Counted from the stretch's first letter, positions 11,188 through 25,100 are shown. The stretch: DNA of 64,000 nt from Strigamia acuminata (GCA_949358305.1 OX442315.1:24888427-24952426); one strand, 5' to 3'. The notes: a model not told the origin generated them from the letters alone. Numbers and translations: made by a program.

Positions 11188-12758
11188 ATGCAGCAGCTGG
11201 AAAGTGAAATTCAGAATATCATTAACCCTGGGCAGATTCAACCAACCATTATCAATCAAACTTATCAAACTGAAGAAAATGATAATTTTTTTGCAGTGAA
11301 AGCGGTTAAAATTCCAGCTGACCAACTGCAGGAAGAGAAACGACGAATTTGGAAATCCCTTGCTTGTTTGTGCATAACAGTCACACTGAGTTTCTCAGCC
11401 AGCATGGCATTAACTAACTCTATCACCTCTCTCTATACCGATGGTAATTTAGGTATTTCAGTATTGGCTGTTCTAGGTGCTAGTCAGGTAGTTGGTTCAT
11501 CTTTCGCCTCTGTAACGTTAAAGCTGTGGGGTAGTCGTAATATGTTAAGAGTTGGTCTAATGACAAATATGGTGTTCTTAATTGCATTCTTTTACCCTAA
11601 CTGGTTCACTTTAGTAATTGCTGCTATCTTTGAAGGTTTTACTGTTTCTGTTCTATTTTCTGCAGGATTCATGTACGCAAACTCAGCAGGTTATTGGTTA
11701 GCACATCTTACTAACAGCAATAATTTGGATGCCGTTCTTACTCTTGTGTCCGGGATTATGAATGGATCTGTAGGTGGTGGATTTATATGGGGTAATTTAG
11801 TCTTATATTTAATTTTGGGTCCGCCGCCCGAAGCCGAAGTAAATACTTCCAAAGAATTATGTGGAGCTGCTTATTGTAACCAGGAATTAAACCTCACTGC
11901 TCTAGCACTGCCATCGCCACAGCGTTATTACACGTTGATTGGTACTCTTACTGCAATGGGTGCCATTGCCTGTGCTGTCAGTTATTTTCTTGAAGATTTT
12001 TCAGCCAAATTGGGGCACGAGTGTGGTACTAGGAAAGACATATGTACTGTTCTTCTTAATACATGGAGAGTGTTTAAAAGTGCAAAAGGATATCTGCTTG
12101 CGCCTTTAATTGTTGTAATTGCAATGGAAGAAGCGTTTCTTGTCGGAGATGTCACAAAAGTATGTCAAATCTATGAGATTTGAAGGTGTTTTTAGAAATT
12201 TAATCATTCATATTTACAAAAGGCACTCGTCAGTTGCAGTTTAGGAATTTCTATGATAGGACTGCTAATGATGGCTTATGGTATTACTGAATTGGTGGTG
12301 TCGCTTGGTCATTGGCCTATTGTGCTGAAGTTTGGTAGATCTTATGCTGTTGGAACAGCTGTTCTTATATTTATTGTCGCAATTATTACTATGTTATTGT
12401 GGAAACCAAATCCTCACCAAGTGTTTGTTTATTTTTTATTGGTGTGTTTATGGGGTTTAGCTGATGCTATTTTACTTTCTGTTACTTTGGGTAGGTTTTT
12501 TGATAATTGCAAATTTGGGAATCGAAATTTAATTTCATTTTTACTTTATTTGAAGCAACATTTGGCGCATTTTTTGAAGATAACTTGGAAGGTGCTTTTT
12601 CAACTGCAAGTTTTTGGTTATCTACAGGATTGTTGTTTTGGTTTGGTTGGAGTCAGTTTATTTGTGTGGACATTAAATTGTACTTTATGGCCACCATGTT
12701 TTGTATTAGCTTTGTATTGTATCTCATTGCAGAAAAATGTGCTCTTGGGTGGCAATAG
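11188..12758 (+). CDS. UNC93A-like membrane protein, copy 4
   Basis: Coding exons are 11188-12159, 12223-12490 and 12556-12758, giving 480 residues. The ATG follows the acceptor TTATTGCATAG|A of a roughly 50-nt leader intron (donor ACACGT|GTAAGT near 11136). The last intron (12491-12555) is 65 nt here, not 63, so reading through it produces an apparent frameshift with a false C-terminus. Splicing GG|GTAGGT...GAAG|CA restores ATFGAFFEDNLEGAF, matching the other copies. It is a multi-pass UNC93-type membrane protein, and SAGFMYANSAGYW is shared with copy 5. The N-terminal tail of about 55 residues is hydrophilic. Function is inferred only from the family. Confidence 0.84.
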
Positions 12759-13580
12759 ATAGACACTACGGCCAAAGCCGAACTTAAATAATATCTGCAA
12801 ACGAAATTATGTTCTGTGTAAATTTACTGCAAAGCACTTTCTTGTGGGAAATTAATCAGTTGCATTTAAATTGAAATCGAAATAAATTGAATTGAAATAA
12901 TTGAAATTTTTTTAGAATGTAGTGGCCCTTAAGTGTGTATTCTTATAAATATGCTTCTGACTTTATTTTTTCTACAAATTCCATTGATAGGTGATGGAAT
13001 GACATTGCAAGACACATTAAATAAATTATACCATTAATCCATTTTACTCAAATTCTCCCAAATTAATAGGGAAATTTGGGATCACAACATATTACAAGGA
13101 AATGACATAAACGTTAAGAATGTGCAAAAAACAATAGATTTTTGTCGCTTGAGTCTGCAGTCTGCACAATATGACCGTAATAATTAATCACGAAACGAGT
13201 GACTTAGGACTACTAACTACAAGTAAAAATTAACGCGTAATTGAAAGTAATAAAAAATTAATAGTGGCTGAAGAGGAAAAGAAATGAAAAGTTTGTGTTT
13301 ACAGAACCGTGACTATTATACACCCACTTGACAAAGCGTGTACTGAAGAGGAAAAAATACCTTTTTTATATACTTTAATTTATTTTACCTTGTTTGATAG
13401 ATAATTAGACAAATCAGGATGTTAGGTAACGTTTTGTATTACATTGAAACTTACATTCCAAAATTTTGTTCTGTTGTGACACGATTATACTAAGGTGTGT
13501 TCGTTTAAATTGTAGTGTTTAACAACATAAACATGTAAGTACAGAGTATAGCACAAATTAAATTTTATTATTAACAAATT
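12759..13580. other. Spacer between UNC93 copies 4 and 5
   Basis: AT-rich spacer. Its second half (about 13190-13580) resembles the leader region upstream of copies 3 and 4, including TAATAGTGGCTGAAGAGGAA and the donor ACAT|GTAAGT near 13535. No independent gene is visible. Confidence 0.5.
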
Positions 13581-13595
13581 TTGTTATTGTATAGA

Positions 13596-15184
13596 ATGCA
13601 GCAGCTTGGAGATGAAATTCAGAATAGCATTAACCGTGGACAAATTATTCCGACCACTGACAGTCAAACTTACCAAACGAAAGAAAATGATAATTTTATT
13701 GGAGTGAAAGCGGTTAAAATTCCAGCTGACCAACTGCACGAAGAGAAACGACGAATTTGGAAATCCCTTGCTTGTTTGTGCATAACAGTCACACTGAGCT
13801 TCTCAGCCACTATGGCATTGGTTAACTCTATCACCTCTCTCTATACCGATGGCAATTTAGGTATTTCAGTATTGGCTGTTGCAGGTGCCAGTCAGGTAGT
13901 TAGTTCATCTTTCGCCTCTGTAACGTTAAAGCTGTGGGGTAGTCGTAATATGTTACGAGTTGGTCTAATGACCAATATGGTGTTCTTAATTGCATTCTTT
14001 TACCCTAACTGGTTCACTTTAGTAATTGCTGCTATCTTTGAAGGTTTTACTGTTTCTGTTCTATTTTCTGCAGGATTCATGTACGCAAACTCAGCAGGTT
14101 ATTGGTTAGCACATCTTACTAACAGCAATAATTTGGATGCCGTGCTTACTCTTGTGTCCGGGATTATGAATGCATCTCTAGGTGGTGGTTTTATATGGGG
14201 TAATTTAGTCTTATATTTAATTTTGGGTCCACCGCCCGAAGTCGAAGTAAATACTTCTAAAGCATTATGCGGAGCTGCTTATTGTAACGAAGAATTAAAT
14301 CTCACTACACTAGAACCGCCATCGCCATATCATTATTACACTTTAATTGGGGCACTTACTGCAATGGGTGCCATTGCTTGTGTTATCAGTTATTTTCTTG
14401 AAGATTTTTCAGTCAAATTGGGTCAGGAGCGTGGTGGTAGGAAAGACATATGTACTGTTCTTTTTAATTCATGGCGAGTATTTAAAAGTACAAAGGGGTT
14501 ACTACTTGCGCCTTTAACTGTTGTAATTGCAATGGAAGAAGCGTTTCTTGTAGGAGATGTCACAAAAGTATGTCAAATGACTCAAATCTATGAGATTTGA
14601 GGATGTTTTTAGTAATTTAATTATTCATATTTACAATAGGCACTTGTCAGTTGCAGTTTAGGAATTTCTATGGTAGGACTGGTAATGATGGCTTTTGGTA
14701 TTACTGAAGTGGTGGTGTCGCTTGGCCACTGGCCTATTGTGCAGAAGTTTGGTAGACCTTATGCTGTTGGAACAGCTGTTCTTATATTTATGGTCGCAAT
14801 TATTACTATGTTATTGTGGAAGCCAAATCCTCACCAAGTGTTTGTTTATTTTTTATTGGTGTGTTTATGGGGTTTATCTGATGCTATTTTACTTTCTGTT
14901 ACTTTTGGTAGGTTTTTTGATAACTGCAAATTTGGGGATCGATATTTAATTCTATTTTTACTTTATTTGAAGCAACGTTTGGCGCATTTTTTGAAGATAA
15001 CCTGGAAGGTGCTTTTGCCACTGCAAGTTTTTGGTTATCTACAGGATTGTTGTTTTCGTTTGGTTGGAGTCCGTTTATTTGTGTGCACATTAAATTGTAC
15101 TGTATTGCCGCCATGTTTTGTATTAGCTTTGCATTGTATCTCATTGCAGAAAAGTGTGCTCTAGTCTTGGGTGGCAATAGATAA
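13596..15184 (+). CDS. UNC93A-like membrane protein, copy 5
   Basis: Coding exons are 13596-14567, 14640-14907 and 14973-15184, giving 483 residues. The start ATG sits one base after the acceptor TTGTATAG of the leader intron. The 65-nt last intron (14908-14972) must be removed to keep the family C-terminus (ATFGAFFEDNLEGAF, then a final hydrophobic segment ending near AEKCALVLGGNR). Very similar to copy 4: a block from CATTCTTTTACCC to AATTTGGATGCCGT is practically identical in both, which points to a recent duplication or gene conversion. All catalytic or transport roles are unassigned. It is predicted to be multi-pass. Confidence 0.85.
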
Positions 15185-15692
15185 AAACTACGGCCAAAGC
15201 CGAACATAATAACATCTGCAAACGAAATTATGTTGTGTGTAAATTTACTCTAAAGCACTTTCTTGTGAGAAATTAATCAGTTGCATTTAAATTGAAATTG
15301 AAATAAATTGGATTGAAATAATTGACATTCTTTTAGAATGCAGTGGTCCTGAAGTGTGTATTCTAATAATTACGCTTCTGACTTTATTTTTTCTACAAAT
15401 TCCATTGATAGGGGATAGAATGACATTGCAAGACACAACAAATTCTATTTCAATTTCATCTCTTCTGCACATACAGCGAATGCTAATTTTACCAAATACC
15501 AAACATCATCCCTAATCTTTTGAGCTCATGAAAATGACTCTAAACAAGAATTTGTTGTTGATTCACTAGATGGCGGCACTTATAAAATCAAAATTATGTC
15601 ACCCAACCTGTTTAACACTTTAATCCTATATTTGTGATACTGGATGTATTTAAACACCAAAGATACTGTAGACATTGCAGTTAATTCTTGTA
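15185..15692. other. 3' flank of UNC93 copy 5
   Basis: AT-rich flank that resembles the 3' flank of copy 4 (ACTACGGCCAAAGCCGAAC, TCAGTTGCATTTAAATTGAA). Near 15443-15482 lies a segment that recurs in diverged form at about 15881-15921, on the other side of the SF3A3 fragment. Confidence 0.45.
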
Positions 15693-15860
15693 ATGGAGTC
15701 TTTATTAGAACAACAGCGAAGTTACCACGAGGAAACGGACAGATTGATAGATGCAATGGTAAAAGAAGTGCTGCATAAAAAAGGTTCGCATAGTGAACAA
15801 GTGAATTCAGATCACCGGTTGAAAATGTTATTGGATAGATTTACCGAATGCACTATATAA
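15693..15860 (+). pseudogene. SF3A3 (SF3a60) N-terminal fragment
   Basis: The ORF from the ATG at 15693 gives about 55 residues that match the N-terminus of splicing factor 3A subunit 3: EQQRSYHEETDRL, then AMVKEVLHKK and NSDHRLKMLLDRF, close to EQQR.YHEE.ERL and INSDHR in the animal protein. The full-length protein is about 500 residues and belongs to the U2 snRNP. Here the match stops at a TAA (15858-15860), with no good donor and no downstream SF3A3 exon in the next several hundred bases. I read it as a truncated duplicate rather than a working gene. A short functional peptide cannot be excluded. Confidence 0.7.
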
Positions 15861-16161
15861 GTTAGAACACCAAACTTTATTCTATTCTCATTTCATCTCT
15901 TCTACACAGATACAGTATGCGACAGATTTACACCTGAAATGTGTGAAACCACAGCACGAAATGAACAAACACCCTAGAATACCTACGTGGTGAACCAATA
16001 ACACATTTTAAGTACAAAAACCACAAACTTGTGAACATGAATAAAAAAAAAATTACAAAAAGTTGATGAGAAATGCTTTCGTTTGTACCAACAATACAAA
16101 AATGTAAGTGTAGAAAAGTAAAATGGCAGTCAAGATATTTCAGGTACTGAAATTAAATGTA

Positions 16162-19100
16162 TTAATTAGAAGGTTCAATGCATGGATGAGCATTACAGAT
16201 CTGTATTCTTGTTGGTTCCTTCTTTTGATCGCATTTTGCTAAATCGTTGAGATTTCCATGGTGAGCAACACATCGAATGGCCCGCATCTGCTGCCCACCA
16301 TCGCAAGAACGAGAACACTAAAACATTTTATGCTATTAATTGTATTAATTCTATTAGTTCGTCACTTACATGTCCCCACTGCGAAGTCACCCAATGCCCT
16401 GGATATCTAGTTTTAGATGCAGAACATCGTTTCACATTGCATTGCCGTGTTTCTAATGGTTTCTCCTGTTGTTTACACATACGATCAGGCAGCAGGACAG
16501 TTTTACGTTGCCGGCACGTTACATTTCGAGTTTTAACTCCACCACCGCAAGGTACAGAGCACTGTAACAACGAAAGAAGAAAAATTAATTTTTTTAAAAA
16601 TAATTCTTTAAAATTCTTCAAATCTTACTGTAGACCAAGAAGCCGCCCGCCAAGATGGTGGGCATTCATTAGTGTTACAAATTTGTCTTCTCGCAGGTCG
16701 TGGAAGAGCTGCACATAATTTCCCTCTGACTTTAACATCGTGTGTTGCATTGATTTTGGCAGCGCATTTTATCTTTCGTTTTTGTTTTCCTTTGCCACAT
16801 TTGCGACTGCAAGGGCTCCATTCGTCTGCAATCCATCTAGATGGACAAGCATGGTTATTGCAGGACGAAGTGCCTTCCATTGGTTTCGTGGACTTTTCAC
16901 ATCTAGATGTGTCTACTTGTTCGTCGTCATTACGAAAACATTGAGCTGTAGTTATCATATCACCTGATAATTAAGATACAAGTTAGTTTTCAATTTAAAC
17001 ATAATAAACAAATGAAATAAAAAAAATATTGAAATAGCAACCTCCTGCACAAGTCGCAGAACAGTCGGACGCAACTGCTCGCCAAGAATAATGGTAATGA
17101 TTTTGATGAAAAATCGATTTCGTTGAATTACTAGCATTGATGGGCATTGTAAACTCGTAGCCCACACCAGGGTTGGTTCCTTGAAGGAGGATTTCTATTG
17201 TCAGGTCTTCATTTGTTGGTCCTTCAGCTGTTAATGCTTCGGGACCATTATATGGACGTCGGTACTGAAATACTGTTCTGCCAATTGTGTAACTTCCCGG
17301 CCAATCAACTGTCCAATCTCCAGTTAAATAGTAAAACCTAGATGAATTACGAATCGCCAAATATGAAGCTGACACTTTCATTTCCCAGATATGAATGCTT
17401 CGTGCTCCAGTCGGGATAGTGACAATTGTGTAATAATCTGAAATATTCATGGATGTAGTACAGTACCGGTAGTGTATTATTTTCTCAATTTTCTAAAGAG
17501 TTAGAACTTGTATACGTGTGTATACAATTTAGCATGTTTTAACTCTAATTATTTACTATTGTTCACATGCTGGTCGGTAAAATTTCCACGAACAAACTGA
17601 CACGTTGAGTTATCGCCATTGCAAACTCCACAAACATCCAAATGAGATTCCGATCCGATCACGTGATCACAGCCAACTGCCTATAAATGAATCCTGTATA
17701 TAAATAAAATGACTCTTAAAAAAATGAAAAAAAGTTTGTTTTTTTTACTTTGCATTCTCCGTCGATACAAATATTGCTTGAATCCGACTGACAAGATGTT
17801 CCATCAATCACTTTGCTTGACATCGCAAAGAAAAATTCCAAACCTTCAGGCATGCAGTAAAGCTTGCAGCGAACATTTTCTGGGGAAAATTTTTTTACTT
17901 TTTAATTTTTTTTTACATACAGTATTTCTTTGAATAATAATTTAAAACGATCTAATTTCCAACCAATTAATCCTTTATTGTAAGGCTTCCAATGATAGAA
18001 TGAACCTCGAAATGGACGACTATTGAAAGCTGCACATTGTTCTGTTCTGAAATCGATGGAGTCTGGTGGGCAGTCTTGAATGTTACACATTTTGTAACGT
18101 CTGTTTTCTCCTGTGCAATATTTGCCTCCATACTGTGGTCTGGGATTGGCGCATTCTCTTTCTTGAAAACTAACGCCGCCACCACATGTACGAGTGCAAA
18201 TTGACCATTCAGACCACACTGACCAATCCCCGTTGACAGGACTAGGGCCGTTTTCACCATAAGCAACACATTTTCCCCTACGACACCACTGCAAATGGAA
18301 ACACTTTAGAGCAACAAAAAATTCAAGAGATAAATCAACTTTAAATTTTTTTTTACTTTTTTAGTGCCACAAGAAGTGCCTTCAGCAGCTGGCAAAAATT
18401 TGGTCTCGCATTGCCTTCCAGTTTTCTGACACCACAAAGCTTGACATATGTCTTTGCCGAATTCAAACATGCACAATTTTGATTTTCTGCCAAACTGCCA
18501 TTTGCACTGCGTGTCAGCATCATACAGCTCGCCAGGAAGTTTATCTGGAAATTTAAACTCGCCCACTGATTTTGGTTCGTTTTCAAGGCACAGTGACTGG
18601 ATGGACCTGATACAAATAAATAGCATGAAACCCGAAGCACTTTTCATTCATAGTTTTATATTCACCCAAGAAATTTATTAAGATCTCGCCTGCTGCAAGC
18701 TGACCAACTAAAAGTTCCATCAAGCCCAGTAAGAGTGGGTGCCATAATACTTCCACGTGTATTTGCACAAATATTTCCATCGCCGTCATGAACCATTCCA
18801 AAACTAAAAACAATATTCTCTAATGTGTATGTTTCTTAATAAACAATAAATATGTGTGATTTACTTGTGTCCAGATTCATGAGCTATGGTAAAAGCCAAT
18901 GCAAGCCCAGTGTCTTCATTGATGGTACAACTGCGATACTTGCTACACATTCCGCTAATGGGGGCATACCCTACTCAAATATTGTAATTAAATTTAGTTT
19001 TTTGGAGAATTATCATATTTTCAAATCGTGTCACCTAAGGTGTCACAGGGTTCATTTTTCCACGAACATATATCAAGTCCTGTGAGAAGTACAGCGTGAT

Positions 19101-22100
19101 CGTGGTGAGACCCATGCACATCTCTAAGGGCAGATTGCCATTGACAGAAACTGTGCAAAGCCTTTTCTGCATTATTGGATAACACTAGGCCTGGCTAACA
19201 AAATATGAACAATTTTTATTTTAATTGAAGAAATGTGTGTAAAAATTTAAATTCTTTTCACCTCATCTCCTTCCAAGAGAACTAAAGCGACAAGAACTAC
19301 ACTTATGTTGTTACCAATCGTTCCATCGTTGTATAATGCAGCTACCTGGACAAATGATGTGGTAATGAATGATAATTTATCATTGATAGATGTATATACT
19401 TGATTTCATGTATACCATGTTGAAAATGGTTAGTACATAGGTTGTAATGTTTTCTTCTCCGTGCTTTTTAATCATATCGTGATCAACGACGACCAGTGTC
19501 TCGACTTTACGATGTTTTAATTTCACAGATCTTTTTTTAATTCTCGGAGTTGTCTCGTATTCGTCTGGCAACGCTTCATACATTTTATGGCGATTTGGCA
19601 TAACTAACAAAGTTTTAAGCATAAAAAGTATAGATTAAAAGATTATTTGCCATAAAAACCAAATACTAACATTGTGGTTTATCGCCACAATAATGGGTCT
19701 GTTGAGTTGAGGAGAAATTGTACGAGTATGGTGAATGGGGAGCTTCTCTTTTAACTGATCTTTTGTACATTATGTGAGGATGATGAGTTTGAAATGACTC
19801 TGGCAGTGGTTCAAGTAGATAGTCGTGTTTATCAGTACGAATCATGCCCCTCTTTAAAAATAAAAAAAATTACAAGATATAAATTATCAGTTACAAATTA
19901 CAATGCCTGTTTTATAGATGCTTTTAATGGTAAAAGTAATCAAACGTATTTTTATAGCAATTCTCATCACTTTTTTTGTCTTTTTCGCCTATAAAATTTG
20001 TAGCTATCTAAAAACAGCTATTAAAATTTGCTTACTAATAAAATCGAGCTCATTCTGAATCACCTCTTAAATACAACATCATTTTCGTTTTTTTTTTTTT
20101 TTTAAATTTGAGTTTGCAATAAATTTACACGCAAAAAAGGTGATAACTGGTTAGTAAACAGATAGAGAAAAATTTGCTTACCAGACCACCAGTACAGTTG
20201 CTAATGGCTACTGTCGATTGATTGTGAGTAGTGAGGTGACCAACAAAATAACAATCCTTTACACCATGTTTAACTTGAGTTTTCGTGTTGTTTCTTCTGT
20301 GGAATTCAAATTTTTCATTAAAATTCATTGAACGATTTTATTCCTGTTTCAAGGGTCACTTTTAATGCCAAACTCACTTGATGACAGCAAACCCAGGTGC
20401 TAAGAGGTTCGTGTGAGGTGAAAGACACAGTTGGAAATGTTCTCCGAATCCGTTTAATTTATATTCTCTGGTGCAACGGTTGTCAAGGACTGAGAAAATT
20501 TCACGTTTCACTTTTGATTCCTTTTGCACAAGCATTGGAGACACTATAGCCGATTCTATGTAGAAATTGTTCACTTGTTAATCATTTCTCATTTTATTCT
20601 CACGTAATAAAACAACAAATAACTAGTTTGCAAACCATCAAATTCATTGTTATTCAATTTTCCATTTTCATTGTGCAACCAATGTTTATTGTACTCGCCA
20701 TTTTCTCTGAACCGGATCTGAAGGGGAAGAAAGAAATTTAAATTGATTACATCAGGAATCTATTCTTGATTACACCTTGTCATCCCAATTGTAATCAAGG
20801 ATATTCAAATTAAAATATTTGCTTGTGAAGAAAAAGAGTAATTGGATATTACGTCAATTTTAATTGGGAGTATTTCTTTGGCCACCCACTGGATGATTTG
20901 TATGCGGCATTTTTTTAACGAAAAAATTCAATCTTTCATTTAAAAAAAATAGGAAATTCAATATAAAACTTCCCATTTGATGTTGAAAAGATGAGCAAAG
21001 CTTGTGATGAAGTGTAGTAAGGTGGAAAGGTTAATGACAAATAAGAAAACGGTCAGTACTGGTAATTACTGCACTATTAAAAGAAGAGTAATGATTTGCA
21101 CCCAAAATAACGTCAACTGTGATTAATTGGTGAACACATGATAGGGTAACTAAAAGGTAATTAACAGGTCAGAAAAGATTTATTCCAGTCTGTGGCGTTT
21201 GTAAATAGCATTACTATGTGGCAAACTCGAAGTGATTTATGGTAAAAGGGGACATTGAAAAAAGATGTCAAAATGTCGCTGAGAAGAGAGAAAAAGTGTC
21301 AGCAACGAGAAAGTTGTTTTTGTTAAAATGGGTGGGGCGTGCAATTGCAAGGGCTTGACTAAAAACAAACTAGCATTTATCGCCCACTAAAATGAGATTA
21401 GAACAAGCAAAAACTGACTTAATCTATATTTTATTCAATCATCATCACTTTAGACTATTAAAAAAAAGCAAGACATTTTGAAAATAGGTGGGTTGGTTTG
21501 ATTTAGATTCACTTTGTTTCGACGTCCTAAACGTGTTTGACTTTTTTGTTTTGTTTAATTTTTTCCTAATTTTTAATCTTGTCTTCCTAAAAAGGAGGAA
21601 AAATTTCACTTAGAAATAAAAGCCTTGGAGGTAACAAGACACGAACATCTCATGAATCAAGTTAAGTCTTGAACCTGGCCAATTTACCGTTTGAACTTTG
21701 ACCGAGGCAAAAGGAAATTACGCAAATTTTGAGTATTCATTAGCAATTTTTGTACGTCTTAGCTAATATAAATCACGTCGAAAAACTTGGTATAGATTAT
21801 ACATATCTGGCTCCAATTACTGGCTTTTTTTGTTCAAGGATAATGTAATTGCTTCAATTAGCTATCCAATTAATTCCATACTATTTGATGTTTCTTAAGG
21901 ACGACGTAAATCTAAAAATATGTTTGACTCGGGCAGATATAAAGATATCTATCTCTGTTTTTAATTTGTTGCATTACCCGTCGGGCACCATTTGCAAATA
22001 GACATATGGACGTGTCTGTCAGGTGAATTATAACTTTACAAGTATACAGATTGGTATCATTTTTATCTGATTAGTAACCTTGCAATCAAATGGAATACAA

Positions 22101-25100
22101 TGTGATGTAAAATAAGCATTCTGCACAGCTCTAAGTATAGCTATTAAAAAGCTTTCATTTCTAACGTGAAGAATGAGTGATGTAATGATTTATACACAAG
22201 ATAAAAATAATACTGACGTTTAGATCCCTTCGATCAAATTATTAATATTTTATTTTAATAACATGAAATAAACGGACTTAAAGAGATCAACGACTGGTTA
22301 CGATAAGAATGTAAATATATACAAAGATGTGAATTTTCACAGAGAAAAAACATTCATATTTTAACGTAATCAGACATTAAAGTGACAAAAAATACAAATA
22401 GTTTCGATGTGTTTTCTTGACGGATTGAGATTTGCATTTGCGATTACAATAATTACTTGGGGTCACTCTCGTTACCTGATAAATGAATGAACTTGTTATG
22501 ATGTCGATACACGAGTTATGTTAATGTTTTATTGCTATTTTATTCCAAAAATGGATTACTGCGAAAGTTCAAAGTCGCTCTCTGCAAATATTTTCAGTCA
22601 GTTTGTAATGAGCTCAAATTTCACTATAAAATAATAGTGAAATTTCTTTCTCATTGGTGCCGCATCGGGACTTATCAAAATTCTACTAAAACTCAACTCT
22701 AAAATCTTAACTGACTAATCAAAGAAGAAATAATCACTAATTAGTTCTTAAATAAAGGAAAAAGATTTATTCTTGGCTTGAATAAACTAATAGTAAAATA
22801 CAATTAAATAATAGGAATTAAAGGTAAAAGTAATAATAATTGAAGGTGAAATGGCGAAAATAATACAAAATAGCGGCGAAGGCTTGTCGCTCGCTCTCGA
22901 ATTTCGTTCTTCACTCGACGCTCGCTCTCGAACCTCGTTCTTCACTCGACGCTCGCTCTCGGACCTCGATACTCGCTCTCGGACCTCAATGCCCGCTCCA
23001 AACCTCAAAACGGCGTCCAAACTTCACTCTTTACTCACGATGTTCATTCCTGGTTAAACCGGACAAATTTCCGAATTCTTGGTGACTTGAACTCGGACAC
23101 AATTCCGTTTCTTCTCTCTCAAAACTCGCAACAGATTCGGACACAATTCCGACTCTTCTTCCTTGATGACTCCGTGGTTGCGGCAAATTCCGCTTTATGT
23201 TGACTGGGACAAATTTCCCAATGAGGATTTCTCATCCAAACAATGGCTGCTTGGCAAGAATGATGATCTCTCCAAACAATGGCTGCTTGGCAAGATGAAA
23301 ATCCCACTGATGAATATGCTCAATCAGCAAGATAAATTTCCCACTACTGGATGTACACAGTAGCAAGAACTCCCACAATAACTTTATGTTATTGTAAGAA
23401 ATGAGTCTCAATACTCAAGAACATCTCAAAACTGCTTTAGCAATTTGCAAGAAGGAGTCTAAATACTCAGGCAATCTTTCACCAAATCCACTTGAAGAAT
23501 TGTATTTTCCCAGGGTAGATTTTGTGACTTGTTGCTCTCAAAGTTGATTTCAGACTGAAGATTTTTTCTCATTCTCTGCAGGAAGCATTTCCTGTTACAG
23601 GAAGCTCATGGGCTGGTTGCCCTGGCAACCACCCTCATGTCTTCAAGTTATGCCAGACTTCCTGTTCAGGCATAAAAAATAAACTCAAATAAAAATATGA
23701 AATATATAAAATATTTCCAGACACATTTCTGTTCTTCATCTAGTGACCACTAGGGTCACTACACTTCCCCCCTTTTTAGGAAGTTAGTTCCTAACTTCTC
23801 TAAATCTCATCATCGATCCTCGAGGCGAAGTCCTTGATGGGGATTTCAGATTCGGAGACCGAAAACTTCAGTTTGTCTTGGGATTTCGTTGAATCATTCC
23901 TTGTCGTAACCGATTGATTCTGTCCAGCAATTGCAGATGGTGTCCCGCTCCCAGGACTGAAATCCTGCCATCCGCTTCTTCCGGCAGCTTCCTTCAAGTG
24001 ACCGGTCCAGTTGGCTCGAACAGGCAATTGATTTTCAGTTGTGTGTTCAAATGATCTGAAACAGGCATCTTGCAAAACTTTGCCTGAGTCAGCTCGATCA
24101 TTCTGAGTTTTAACATTCATTTCTGGTGTTGTCGCCACTAATTGTTGTTGCACAGCTGATGCGTTTGTTGCTTCAAAATTCAATGGCTTTTTGCTTTCCA
24201 TTAATGTGATTTTATTCCCTGCAATCTTCTCAATTTCAAGCCACTGCTTCTGGATTTCCGGTTGAGTGTTTGGCAAATCTACATGTTGAATTCTGAACTC
24301 CTCCAATAAAAAACTTGCAACTGGCTGTTTTCCTTCAGATGTACTCTTAATTGTAACTGTAGTGGGCACTGTAGCTCTGCTGTCTGAATTGCTACAATCA
24401 GATTTTTTAACAGTATCTGAAAAATTAATCTTGGACTTATTTCCAATTGCAACTGCACTGACAATATGTTTCTGTAGGTCAGTTGATTCAGTGTAGCTTG
24501 CGTAACTAAGCTTCATTGCAGTTTTAACTTCACTGGACTCCATGAAGTGTTGATCAACTTGGATTATTTGATTTGGTTGCTTTTCCAATAAATTAATTTT
24601 TGAAATGTTTTCAGTTGTGATTGAGCTGGCAGCAAATTTTGGTAACTCAATTGATTGAGTGTTGTGTTGCTTCAAGTCAATTCTCTGCAAAGTTTTTTCC
24701 AAAATTCTGTTTTCTTTTTCTGTTGGTCGTGGACCTTGTTTTTCAATTTGACCAATTGATGTTAATACTTGGCAATCTTGATTTTCTGGTCGTCCTTTCA
24801 ATCCTGTATTTGTATGCTGTTTACTGCAAAGCATCTTGTAATCATCTGTTTGTAGAGGTTTTTCATTTTCATGTTCACTCCTTGTATCTCCAGATGTTTG
24901 GATTGTTTCTACCAGTTTAACTTCAGACCTTTCCTCTAATTGAATCAATTGCTGTTTAGCTTGGATTCTTTTCTTTGGCAGCTTCTCCACTTTTTCTTTG
25001 GTGTCTTGAGTTTCATTTGCCAAATCCAGTCGCTGATAACAATTTTTGATCAAAATTTTTACTTCCTGTAGGTCTTCAGAAGTTATATTTTCCAGTATGT

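Noticed and set aside
12480-12762. Apparent frameshift and false C-terminus in UNC93 copies 4 and 5
   Set aside because: Splicing a 65-nt GT-AG intron restores the conserved C-terminus and the spacing seen in copies 1 and 2 and in vertebrate UNC93A. The read-through product is not real.
22787-23363. Short ORFs inside the LTRs
   Set aside because: Low-complexity translations of the 31-bp minisatellite and neighbouring sequence. Present in all three LTRs only because the LTRs are copies.
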